In this document: positions 34,495-45,100 of the stretch, piece after piece
How positions within the stretch are numbered: the first letter of the stretch is position 1
Layout of the letters: the number at the start of each line of letters is the position of its first letter
DNA from: Mycoplasma miroungirhinis
Lineage (GTDB): Bacteria > Bacillota_I > Bacilli_A > Mycoplasmatales > Metamycoplasmataceae
Assembly: GCF_013008815.1 (NCBI RefSeq)
Contig: NZ_CP053097.1
Location: 248,001-312,000, forward strand
Direction: 5' to 3'
DNA length: 64,000 bases
The notes under the pieces: generated by a model
What the model was told of the DNA's origin: nothing
The model's input: only the letters and a program-made list of their open reading frames with translations
Databases searched by the model: none
Translations under genes and position numbers: made by a program

Positions 34495-35457
34495 ATGAAG
34501 TTTATATATGGAGAAGAAGAATTTTTTATTGATCATTATATAAAAACAATACAAAATGATTTTAATAATTTAACAGATAAATATATTTTTGAAGAAGATA
34601 CAAATATTCAAGATATATTTAATATCTTAACAAGTGTCAATATTTTTAATGAAAAAAGATTGCTGATAATAAAAAATAGTCCATTATTATTTTGTACAAA
34701 AAATCAACAAAATATTGAAACTTTTATAAATATTTTAGAAAATCTTACAAGTGACATAGAAATTATTTTTTCTTTATATATCCCTAAACTAAAACAATTT
34801 AAACCATCTAATTTATTTTTATTTTTAGAAAAAAAAGCAGAAGTTAAGAAATTTTTAAAGGTCAATGAGCAAGATTTAACAAAATTTATTAAAAAATATG
34901 TTCAAATCAATAATTCTGATATCGAAGAACAAGCTATTAATAAAATAATACAAACAATACCAAAAAATTTATTTTTAATAACTTCAACTTTAGATAAATT
35001 TATTCAAACTAATAAAATAATAAAAGTGGAAGATATCGAAAATCAAAATGAAATTTTTTATGAAAATGTTGAATGAATAACAAATGATTCATTATTAAAA
35101 AATCAAAATTTACAACAGTTTTATAAAAAAATTTTATACCAATTAGATTTTGGAATAAGTCCAAGAAATATAGTTGCACAAATTATAAATATTTTTAGTA
35201 TAGCAATGGATATTTTATCTTTAAAAAAACAAAATACTTTCAAAGAAATTAGTGCACTTTTAAATATTCATGAATATCGTCTAAAATTAATTTATCAATT
35301 TTTAGAACAACATAATACTGATTTTATTGAAAAACAAATATTATTTTTATCAAAATTAGATATCGATATAAAACAAGGTAACTTAGATGAAAATATTGCC
35401 CTTAATTACTTAATTTTAAATTTATTTAGAACGGTGGATAAAGAATATGACAAATAA
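34495..35457 (+). CDS. holA: DNA polymerase III delta subunit
   Basis: Clamp-opening subunit of the clamp loader. 320 residues. N-terminal MKFIYGEEEFFIDHYIKTI is the family start; EKRLLIIKNSP, IEIIFSLYIPKLKQF and LFLITSTLDKFI follow the AAA-like core, and the C-terminal collar helices include FKEISALLNIHEYRLKLIYQF. Located between comEC and rpsT as in Bacillus. It partners the DnaX and HolB proteins encoded at the left of this window. One TGA Trp. Confidence 0.93.
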
Positions 35458-36961
35458 AAAAATGATTTTATATCAACTTAAAATTGATAAATTTAAAGAT
35501 TCAAATGAAACAGGATACGGAGATTATAATGGTCTTTTATACCAAATAAAATATTTTCAATTTTTAGGTGTTGATGGACTTATTTTAAATAATATTTTAG
35601 ATTATTATCAAAATGCAAAATCACTAGATGAAATCGAATCAAAATATGGTTCAATTTTAGATTTTAAGAAAATGATTAATTTTTATGTTGAAAATAATTT
35701 TAAAATCGGAATAAATTTAGATTTTAATAATTTAAGAGAAACATTTAACAATTGAAAACAAGCAAAAATACTTCATGAAAATAAAAATTTTACTGAAAAT
35801 CAAACAAAAAAGAACACATTAGAAAAATATATTGATAAAAATAACAAAGAAAATAATATTTTTCTAAATCAAACTGAATTTATTGATTTTTATACTAAAA
35901 TATTTGATTTTTATTTAAATTTAGGTTGTAACTTTTTTGTTATAAATATTAATAATGAACAAAAAAACTGAAAAAATAATAACATCAAAGATAACCAATT
36001 AAATCTAATTCAAAATATATATAAAATTTCTAAACAAAAAAATAAAGATTTTGAAATTATTATTAAAACACAAAATTTAGAGTTAATAAAAATACAAGCT
36101 ACTTTATCAGATAAACTATTTGATTTCATTTTTATTGATAGTTTTTCTGAAATTGGAAGCGATAAAGCGTATAAAAATAAATTAATGATTAAATTTAAGC
36201 CATCACAATTAATAAAAGAATTAAGAAATTGTTTAAATTATAATAATGTCATTATTTCATTAGCATCAGAAAACATTGGAAGAATTAATAGTCGTTGAGG
36301 AGATGAATTAGCTTTTACTAAAGAATCTGCTAAATCATTTGCATTATTATTACTATCTGCAAGAAATTCAGCGAATATTTATTATGGTGATGAATTAGGT
36401 TTATTAAAAGCTAAAATTGAAGATTATCATGATTTTAATGAATTTAATTACAACGAAACTAAAAGATATTTAGAAGCAAAAAATATTAGTACCGATATTT
36501 TTTATAATTCGTATTTATATCAACACCCTGTTTCAGTAAATAATATAATGCCTTGAAATACAGATCTTAATTTTGGTTTTTCTAAAATTAAAAATAAAAG
36601 ATTTATTTTTGCTGAAAATTCAAAAGAAAATAATGTTCTAAACGAATTTAAAGATCCAACATCACCACTAAATTTTTATAAATATTTAATTGATTTACAA
36701 CAAAATCAAGAATATAGTGAAATTTTTAATAAGGCTAAATTAATTATTTATAGAAATTATTTTAAAAAAGGTATTTTAAAAATTAAATATAAATTAAAAA
36801 CAAAAAAAATAATGTTTGTTATAAATATTTCCAAAAAAGCTAAAAACATTCATTTATCAAAAAAATATGAAATAATTAAATCAACTTATCATAATAAAAA
36901 GTATTTAAATATTCCTAATTCACTTGATCCATTTGAAAGTATCATATTATTAAAAAAATAA
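35447..36961 (+). CDS. GH13 alpha-amylase-family protein without catalytic residues
   Basis: 504 residues, related to oligo-1,6-glucosidase/trehalose-6-phosphate hydrolase type GH13 enzymes. Recognisable are YGDYNGLLYQIKYFQFLGVDGL (family start GxGDLxGI), RINSRWGDELAF, YYGDELGL and IMPWNTDLNFGFSK (family MQWDxxxNAGFS). The functional regions are eroded: region I has IGINLDFNNL instead of DxVxNH; the nucleophile strand is LNLGCNFFVININ without the GxRxD Asp; and the NHD of region IV is replaced by ASENIGR. The reading frame is intact, so this looks like a maintained pseudoenzyme. Overlaps holA by 11 bp. Confidence 0.82.
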
Positions 36962-37041
36962 CAAAGAAAAATATAAAAAATAATTATTTTTTTGTATAAT
37001 TAATATCATACGCGCAAAAGATTATTATACGAGGAGACAAA

Positions 37042-37308
37042 ATGGCAAATATAAAATCAAAAATGAAAGCAATTAAATCAAACGAAAAAGCAAGAGTGAG
37101 AAATGCAGCTATAAAATCAAGTGTTAGAACTGCGATTAAAAAAGCAAAACTTGGAGCTACAAAAGGTGATGAAAAAATTACTGATTTAGTAAAAAAAGCT
37201 CATCATGAAATTGATAAAGCTGTTTCAAAAGGTGTATTACATAAAAATAACGGTGCTCGTAAAGCTGCTCGTTTAGATGCTTTTGTTGCAAAATCTAGTG
37301 TAAACTAA
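37042..37308 (+). CDS. rpsT: 30S ribosomal protein S20
   Basis: 88 residues, normal length. MANIKSKMKAIKSNEKARVRN is the conserved N-terminus; the rest is a Lys/Ala-rich helical bundle (VKKAHHEIDKAVSKGVLHKNNGARKAARL). Primary binder of 16S rRNA helices 9 and 44. Very strong GAGGAGA ribosome site, and TATAAT-like sequence ~50 bp upstream. Followed by a terminator. Confidence 0.98.
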   Translation: MANIKSKMKAIKSNEKARVRNAAIKSSVRTAIKKAKLGATKGDEKITDLVKKAHHEIDKAVSKGVLHKNNGARKAARLDAFVAKSSVN

Positions 37309-37326
37309 TATTGTATAATAATTTGA

Positions 37327-37348
37327 AACTTCACTATTGTGGAGTTTT
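37327..37348 (+). terminator. Terminator of rpsT
   Basis: Stem AACTTCAC/GTGGAGTT with a four-base loop and a T run, 20 bp after the rpsT stop. Confidence 0.8.
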
Positions 37349-37393
37349 TATTTATTTATTATAATCTTATATTTTAATAGTAAAATATAAAGT

Positions 37394-37945
37394 ATGAAAA
37401 ATATAATAGTTAATATAGAAATTCCTAAAGGAAGTAAAATAAAATACGAATATGATCGTAAAACACAAAAAATATCAGTTGATAGAATATTAAGAGGAGA
37501 TTTTATTTATCCAACAAATTATGGGTATATAACTGAAGCTTTAGACTGAGATGGTGATGAATTAGATGTTTTAGTTTATTCTCAAGAAACATTCATGCCA
37601 GGTGTAAGTTTAAAAGCTAGAGTAATAGGTGCTATGAAAATGATAGATAGTGGAGAAACAGATACAAAATTAATAGCTGTTCATGCTGATGACTATCGTT
37701 TAGATTACATCAAAAAATTAGCAGATTTAGATCAAATGTGATTACAAAGTGTTAAAAATTTCTTTACAACATATAAAAATTTCAAAGGTAAAAACATAAC
37801 ATCTGTAAAAGGTTTTGAAGACGAAATTTGAGCAGAAAAAGAATATTTAGAATGTGTTGAGTTAATGAATAAATATGGTTCAATGGATAAAGATGATTTT
37901 ATTGAATTAATGAAAAAACAACACCCTGAAAAATATGAATTATAG
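37394..37945 (+). CDS. ppa: Inorganic pyrophosphatase
   Basis: Family I soluble pyrophosphatase; drives biosynthetic reactions by hydrolysing PPi. 183 residues. [43 protein letters not shown] (metal-binding Asp cluster, with a TGA Trp), ADDYRLDYI and [13 protein letters not shown] are all diagnostic. Two bp before the M42 peptidase gene, so the two are probably one transcript. Confidence 0.97.
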
Positions 37946-37947
37946 TT

Positions 37948-39036
37948 ATGAATAAAAAACAATTTAAAGAAAAATTAATTAAATATATGGAACTTGAAGC
38001 AATGAGTCGCTATGAAGAACCCGTTGCTAACGAACTAAAAAACTCTACTAAATCACCTAATTTTCAATATTCTTATGATAATTTTGGTTCATTAATTATT
38101 TTTAAAAAATCAAAAATAAATAATGCTCCCAAAGTAATGATTTCAGCACATATGGATGAAGTTGGTTATATTGTAAGAATGATAGATAAAACTGGACAAT
38201 TGTTATTAATGCCAATAGGTGGAATATGAGCAAGTGTTGCAGTAGCTACAAAAGCAACTTTAGTAACAAACAAAGATAACAAAAGATTTATAGGTGTATT
38301 TGGACATACTTCAATTCATGTTATGACACCAAATCAAGTAAATAATGCTTTAAAAAATAATGAATTATTTGCTGATTTTGGTTTTAAAAATTACCAAGAT
38401 GCAGTAGATAATGGTGTTGAAGTTGGAGATAGAGTTTATATGTCTGGTGAAACTATTATCTTTAATGACGAAGATTTAATCGGTGGAAAAGCAATGGATA
38501 ATCGAGCTGGTGTTATGACACTTGAATACATTGCAAATGAAATTAAAGATTTAGAATTAGCTTGTGATGTTTATTTAGTTGGTACTGTCCAAGAAGAAGT
38601 AGGAACAAGAGGTGCTAAAACTTCTGTTACTTTAATTGAACCAGATATTGCAATTGCTCTAGATACAACCACAAGTCATGATACATATTCAATTGTTGAA
38701 GGTAACACAAAACTACAAGCAGGAGCTGCTTTAAGAGTATTTGATAGAGATACTTTAATGGACCCTAAATTAATTAATTTTATTGTAAATATTGGATTAA
38801 AAAACAACATAAACTTTTATAAATATGTAGCTGTTGGTGGTGGAACTGATGCAGGAGAATTACAATATGGTAAAGGTGGAGTATCAACTTTAACTATTAG
38901 TATTCCTCAAAGATATTTACACTCACCAATTGGTGTTTCATCAATTCATGACATGATGTCAAGCGGAAATTTAATTATTGAATTTTTAAAAAAACTTACA
39001 CCTAATACATATTTAGAAAATATTAAACATAAGTAA
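37948..39036 (+). CDS. M42 family metallo-aminopeptidase
   Basis: Tetrahedral aminopeptidase/glutamyl aminopeptidase family, for peptide breakdown in the cytoplasm. 362 residues. Metal ligands appear in order: ISAHMDEVGYIV (His, with catalytic Asp), GGKAMDNRAGV (bridging Asp), GTVQEEVGTRGA (catalytic Glu and ligand Glu), IALDTTTS (Asp) and RYLHSPIGV (His). This is a complete M42 set. Function as an aminopeptidase is firm; substrate preference is unknown. Confidence 0.95.
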
Positions 39037-39070
39037 ATTACTTAAATTAAGTAATAGAATTGATAAAAAT

Positions 39071-39129
39071 AAAGGTGAACAACAAAAATTAACACTTTAG
39101 AATGTTAATGTTTGTTGTTCACCTTTATT
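39071..39129. terminator. Large hairpin between the M42 peptidase and the surface-protein region
   Basis: Stem AAAGGTGAACAACAAA ... TTTGTTGTTCACCTTT with a second inner stem ATTAACA/TGTTAAT, giving about 23 paired bases. T-rich on the plus side. It can terminate the peptidase transcript and also lies across the 3' end of a small minus-strand ORF. Confidence 0.85.
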
Positions 39130-39192
39130 TTGTGCATTTTGTAATAAACTAGCTGTTGTTTTTTGTTCAATTTTTAAATTACTTTCTTTCAT
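39097..39192 (-). CDS. Possible 31-residue ORF next to repeat copy A
   Basis: ATG preceded by AAAGGAAT at good spacing, then MKESNLKIEQKTTASLLQNA and a short tail, stopping inside the big hairpin. No family recognised. It could be the 5' remnant of a larger gene cut by the hairpin, a small peptide, or chance. No further evidence of coding. Confidence 0.35.
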   Translation of the reverse strand: MKESNLKIEQKTTASLLQNAQNKGEQQTLTF

Positions 39193-39210
39193 TTTATTCC
39201 TTTAGATATA

Positions 39211-39345
39211 CTATGAAAAAATAAAACAAAAAAACCTTAATTTTATTAAGGTTACAAATATATTATTATTTTTTGTTTACTGTTATATAAGTTTTTTTAT
39301 ATATATATATGATAGAACATATATTTATTCATAGCATACTTATTA
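39211..39345 (-). repeat. Repeat copy A (~130 bp) downstream of the LRR gene
   Basis: Begins CTATGAA and ends TTCATAG, with CCTTAATTTTATTAAGG (a terminator-like hairpin followed by T7 on the minus strand), an (AT)6 tract at 39299-39310 and a shared TTATTATTTTTTGTTTA block. The same arrangement occurs at 41144-41275. Both copies have the same orientation and bracket the LRR gene. The rest of 39346-39520 is AT-rich with no gene. Confidence 0.75.
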
Positions 39346-39520
39346 TATTACAAATTAATTATGTATATTTTTTTAAATAATTCATTATTTTGATAATTAA
39401 TGGAAATTTATAAAGTATATTAAACAAAATCACATTTTGAATAAATCAAAGAAAAATCTATAAGATCTTAATGATTTTATTACTTGAATTAATAAATGCA
39501 GCACAAGACTGCATTTTCAT

Positions 39521-40924
39521 TTAATTTTTTGGTTTGGAAATAGCTATTCCCTTAATTATTTCAGTAAATAATTCTTCAGTTAATCACTCAGGTAATTTTG
39601 AGTTTTTATATTCAATTTTACTATATGGAAAAACATTATTATTAATGTAAAGTAAATTTTGCATTTCAAGATTTGTTAAATTAATACAATGCTCAAAAGC
39701 ACCTGATTCAATTTCAAATACATTAGGCATTTTAATAGTTTTTAATGATTGACAATTTTCAAAAGCAGATAAACCTATTTCAGTTACATTTGGTATTTTA
39801 ATATTTGTTAAGAAAATACAATTTTTAAAAGCATTTGAATCTATTTCAATAACATTGGGTATTTTCATATTAGTTAATAAATAACAATTTTCAAAAGTAC
39901 TTTGAGCTATGTTAGTTACATTAGGTATTTTAATAGTTTCTAATTTGTTACAATTTTCAAAAGCAGATAAACCTATTTCAGTTACATTAGGTAATTTAAT
40001 TTTTTCTAATGAGTGACAATTTTTAAATGCACTTATACCTATTTTATTAACTCTAGACATCTTTATATTTGTTAATAAATTACAATTATAAAAAGCATAA
40101 GATTGTATTTTAGTTACATTAGGCATTTTAATAGTTTTTAATGAATAACAATTTTCAAAAGCATTTCAACCTATTTTGATTGCACTGGGTATTTTGATAG
40201 TTTTTAATGATTCACAATTATGAAAAGCATATCAACCTACTTCGTTTACATTAGGGATTTTAATATTTTTTAATGATTTACAATTTTCAAAAGTAAGTGG
40301 ACTTAACTCAGTTAAATTAGGTAACTTAATAGTTACTAATGAATAACAATTTTCAAAAGCATTTCAACCTATTTGGGTTGCATTTGGTATTTTAATAGTT
40401 TTTAAAGATTCACAATTTTTAAAAACATATCAATCTAGTTTAGTAACATTAGGAATTTCAATATTTATTAAAGACTTACAATTTTCAAAAGCATTTGATT
40501 TAATCTCAGTTACATTAGGTAATTTAATTTCTTGTAATGAATAACAATTTTTAAATGCATTTTTAGTAATTAAAGTTACATTAGGCATAGATAAATTCAC
40601 TATTTTAATATCTAAATTTTCAGAATTAATAGATAAACTATCTTTAAGCATCCATTGTAATTCAACATAATTATCAATTTGTTTATAAATAGTGTATTTA
40701 TTTATAGCATTAGTTAATTTGTCAACTGATATATACCCTTTGCTAATTAATTTTTCAATATTATTTGTATCAATAATCAAAACATTATCATTATTAATGT
40801 GATTAAAATCACCTTTATTATTTGTTTGTGTTTTTTGATCATTATTTGTTTGTGATGAATTTAATACTAAATTTTCTAAATCTGAATCATTAATCAAGTA
40901 GTAAATTAATTTATTTTTAATCAT
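39521..40924 (-). CDS. Leucine-rich repeat protein (LRR_5/BspA type)
   Basis: 467 residues. After a ~110-residue Asn-rich N-terminal part (MIKNKLIYYLINDSDLENLV) come about 15 tandem 22-residue repeats of the pattern IKIPNVTEIGLSAFENCQSL, the BspA/LRR_5 type seen in surface and host-binding proteins. No signal peptide or membrane helix is visible, so export is uncertain. Start ATG has GAGGGG upstream. A small hairpin AATGCAG/CTGCATT (39496-39516) follows the stop. The tandem 66-bp repeats make the gene prone to length change. Function (adhesion or protein binding) is inference. Confidence 0.88.
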
Positions 40925-41143
40925 TTTTCCCCTCAAATTTATTTTTAAACACTTTGTGTATAAAAATTAACTATTATTAATTTAATTAATCAAAATTTCC
41001 AAATATCTCTAAATAATATTTTCACTAATTGCATGCATAAATATTGTTTTTGAAAATTTGGAATTACAAAACTAGATGTTTGTGTAATTTAATAAATACA
41101 CTTTTTATAATTATTTTTTATAATTTCTCTTCTTTTATCTGCT

Positions 41144-41275
41144 ATGAAAATTAAAACAAAAAATCCTTAACTTTATTAAGGATACAAAATATATTTATTA
41201 TTTTTTCGTTTAATATATATATATATATATATATATATGATTGAAAATATTTCTATTCATAGCATAATTATTATA
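41144..41275 (-). repeat. Repeat copy B (~130 bp) upstream of the LRR gene
   Basis: Second copy of the element at 39211-39345: GCTATGAA/TTCATAGC terminal inverted repeat of 8 bp, CCTTAACTTTATTAAGG hairpin, the TTATTATTTTTTCGTTTA block, and here a longer (AT)13 tract at 41213-41238. The two copies differ in AT-tract length (6 versus 13). Could be a small mobile inverted-repeat element or a duplicated gene-end. Confidence 0.75.
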
Positions 41276-42060
41276 TCAAAAATTGGAATTTATATTTATC
41301 TAAATATAAATAAGATAAAAATAACATTTCTGATTTATACACTACATTAATAAACATTACTTCAAATAATTTTTTAAAATCAGTTCTATTCTTAAATTTT
41401 CATTTAAACTCTTTTTGATATAAAGTTTTAATTTTTTGAAATTAACAGTTACTTTTTTTATAGTAGTTATTTGTGGTTTATCTATTTTATCAACAGATTT
41501 AATATTAGCTTAAATTAGTTTATATTTTTCAAGTGTTTCAGGATTATTAAATAACTTTTTATTTGATGATGATTGTTGTTCTCAAATTTTTACACTAGAT
41601 AAAGTTAATTTAAGTGGAAACAAATTATTTATATTGTTTTTTAGCTTATTTATAAGTATCACGATAATTTACCTTATATTGATAATTAGTTCCACCACCA
41701 AATAATTAAAAATTAGAACTATTTTCTTTACTAGAAGTAAATCACATTGCTATTTTAAACATTCTTTATTTTTTATATTTTTATTATTTGAACTGATTTA
41801 ATTTTTTATATTTTGAATCTATAACATTAACAATATTTTTGGTTCAAATAGTTGAAAATAATAAATTATTTTTAGATTATCGTTACCAATTTTATCTTTA
41901 TTTTCTTCTAATTTTTGCTTAAAAAATTTTCAATAATTATTATTTTTAAGTTTTTCATTTTTTAGATTTTTTTGATTTAATATAAACTTCTGATAATATT
42001 TCTCTTAAAATTTAAACATTTAAAATATTGTTTTTCTATATTTCTTCATAAAATCACTAT
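41271..42060 (-). pseudogene. Decayed coding remnant of unknown family
   Basis: The stretch 40925-42176 holds no intact gene. On the minus strand, coding-like pieces in different frames can be read: LFPLKLTLSSVKIWEQQ, NPETLEKYKLI, and at the end FQKIKTLYQKEFKWKFKNR running on through DFKKLFEVMFINVVYKSE to a stop at 41271, at the edge of repeat copy B. Stops and frame changes separate them. This looks like a gene of several hundred codons in late decay; the family is not recognised. Upstream of 40925, leader sequence of the LRR gene only. Confidence 0.5.
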
Positions 42061-42137
42061 ACATTATTATTTATTAATTTATTTTAATAAATTATATTAT
42101 TAATATATTATATAAAAACGTAAATTAAATAATAAAA

Positions 42138-42162
42138 ACCAAACATAAAAATTATGTTTGGT
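42138..42162 (-). terminator. Terminator of the giant protein gene
   Basis: Perfect 11-bp stem ACCAAACATAA/TTATGTTTGGT with a three-base loop, followed by TTTTTATT on the minus strand, 15 bp after the stop. Confidence 0.88.
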
Positions 42163-42176
42163 ATTTATTAATAACA

Positions 42177-45100
42177 TTATTTTGTTAATCCTGAGTTATT
42201 TTCATTACTATAATAATTTAATGTCTCATTTACTTTTATATTTTCTGCTGTATTGTCTTTTCCATCTCATAATAATAATTGTTTATAAATATGTTTTTGA
42301 GCATTATCATCAAAATTAGAATCAATTTCTTTAAAATAATCTGCAATTCATTCTTCGATTTTTGTTTGATGTTTTTTATATTCATCATTAGGGGTGCTTG
42401 TATTATTGAATTCTTGTCGTGAGCTTGAAAGATGATCCACTTCTTTATAATAACTATCCTGTTTCAAAATGAATATTGGGTGATTTGAAGACGCTCTTTT
42501 TGCTTTAAGTGATTTAATCATAAACTCTATATAGTCATAAAAACTATAATTTTTATTTTTAAAAGATATTGAAGTTACTTTGTCTTGATCATGGTTATTT
42601 TGTTTTTGTCAATAATAATTTTCACGATATTTTATTTGAGGATTATTAAAGTTTGCACTTTTTGCTTTTAAATCTCCCATTTCGCTTTTCATTTTATTTA
42701 TAAATTGATATAATCCCTTAGATTCATCTGTTTCATTTTTATTTGCTTCTGTAGAATAAGATTGTAATTGGTAAATAGTTTCATAAACATCTTTAAAATG
42801 TAAGTTTTGAGTTTGATTATTATCATTTACTTTAAATGAATCAAATTCTTTAAACATAAATGTTGAATATTTTAGTAATTTATAATAATCATTTAATTTG
42901 TCATGTCAAGGTTTATATCCTGCTATTAATGGTAAATAACCATATGCTTTTCTAAATGCTTGAAGATATTTTCCATCTTCATCTTTTTCATTGTAATCAA
43001 TGTATGTTTTTAATAATTTTTTTAGTTTATACATTTCATCTTCATATAGTTTAATATAGTTATAAACTTTATCTCTATAATTTTTATAATCTTTAATTGT
43101 TAAGTCAGTTTTTTTAGTATTTTTATCATTATAACTTTCAATAAATTGATTTTTTAAATTATTATATAGATTTAACAACTGAGAATTTAAGGTATAACCA
43201 ACCAATGTTTGTTTATCTCATGGACCTCTTCCACCATTAAATCCATTTTCAGGATTTTGTATATCTGCATTTGATATAAAAGTTTCTGTTATTGCTTTTA
43301 AAGAATCAGTATATTTTGTTAGTTTTTCTTGAGTTAATGGATTTAAAGTTGAGTTTTTTACTGTTGTATTAGAAGCAATTGATTTTTGTTCTGCTTGTTT
43401 CTTAAGTTCATCAATTTGTTTTTTAATATTATTTATAGCTTCATCACGTAATGTTTTATCATTTCTTATTAGTGCATTATTAGCTGTTTCACCAATACTT
43501 TTACCTCAATTTGTGTCAACTGGAGTTCAATTAGTTAATTCAGATTCTAATTGTTTTACAGAATTTTCATGTTCTGTTATTTTTGCTAAAGCAGCTTCAT
43601 GTTCTGTTCTATATTTTTCTTTATTAGAATTAATGGTTGAAATATGATTATTTACTTTATTATTAATATTTTTTATTAATTCCTTATATGAATCATTTGA
43701 ATAATTCATTGAATCAAGTTGTGATTTTAATTTTTCTAATTCAGTATATTCATTTCGACTTTCTTGAATTCTATTTTCCTGTGATTCACTTAATGCTGTT
43801 TGAATTTTTTGTTGAATGTTTTTAACAATTTCTTTATAAGCATTAGGAATTAATTGTTGATATGAAGTAATTGCGTTAGTAAATGAATTATCAATTAAGC
43901 TGTTATTTACATCACTTGTAAATTTATTATTAATTTTCTTCATTTCCTCTTCAATTCAAGAATCTATATTAATATCAGCATAATCTGTTTTTATTTGAGT
44001 TTTAGCTGCATTTGCATTATTTTTTGCATTATTGAAACTATTAATTAAAGTTGTTCTTTGAGCGTATTTATCTTTAATTTCAGTATATTTACTATTTAAT
44101 GTAGTATATGAAGCTTCGGCTTGCTCTCTAGTTGGTTGATGAGTAGGAATTAATGATTTATTATCTTCAGTAGTTTTTGTAGATTCTAAAGCATTTTTTA
44201 AATCTTTATAATAATTATCAGAAGTTGATAATGTAGAAGTTATGTATGTTTTAACGTCTTCACTTAATTTTTTATATTTTAATCCCGCTACTTCTTTTAT
44301 TTTATTATCTAAAGCTTCTTTTGCTAAAGTATAATCACCTGAAACAATTGTATTATTATGAATCTTAGTATTTAATGCATTTTCTTGATGAGTCTGTTCA
44401 GTTGCTAATGAATTTTTTCATTCATTATTTTCTTGTTTATTTTTATATTGATTATATTCATTAACTTTTGCATCATATCCTTGTTTTGCTGCATCGATTT
44501 TTGTTTTTTCAGCTTCTGCTGCTTTTTTAGCATCATCTAATATTTTTATTGCTTGTTTAATATCATTGGCATTTTTGTTACGATATTCATTATTTTTATT
44601 TGAAGTTGATTCTGATTGACTAATTGCTTTTGTTAAATCATTTTTTATCTTATTATATTCTTGCTTATTATTTAAACCATTTTTATAAGTAGTAACTTCT
44701 GCTAATTTAGCTTCATAATCAGCTATAGCTTTATACTTATCAACATTATTTAATAATGTTTGTGTACTTGCATTTGCATCAGTATATACTTTCTTTAGTT
44801 TATCTGGATCGTTGTGAGCATTAGTTATATCAGTTCGTATTTTATTTGTTATTCAATTGATTTGATTTTGTAATAATTGTTTTGCTTTTGCAGCATTTTC
44901 ACCAGTAATTTTACTTACCTTATCATTTAACGAATTTAAAGAATTTGAATAAATATTTTTTTGGTCTTTAATTTCTTTTGCTTTATTAATTGTATTTTGA
45001 ATTGTAGGTTTCTTAGAAGTATATGAATTTATTTCAAGTGCATGGTCTTGAGCAACTGAAGTATGTAAATTATTTGGATTATTAGTTACAGTATCAATAT

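Noticed and set aside
39521-40924. CRISPR-like array of regular short repeats
   Set aside because: The 66-bp periodicity is codon-in-frame LRR coding sequence without unique spacers.
40925-40936. TTG start (12 bp upstream) for the LRR gene
   Set aside because: It overlaps the GAGGGG ribosome site of the ATG at 40924.
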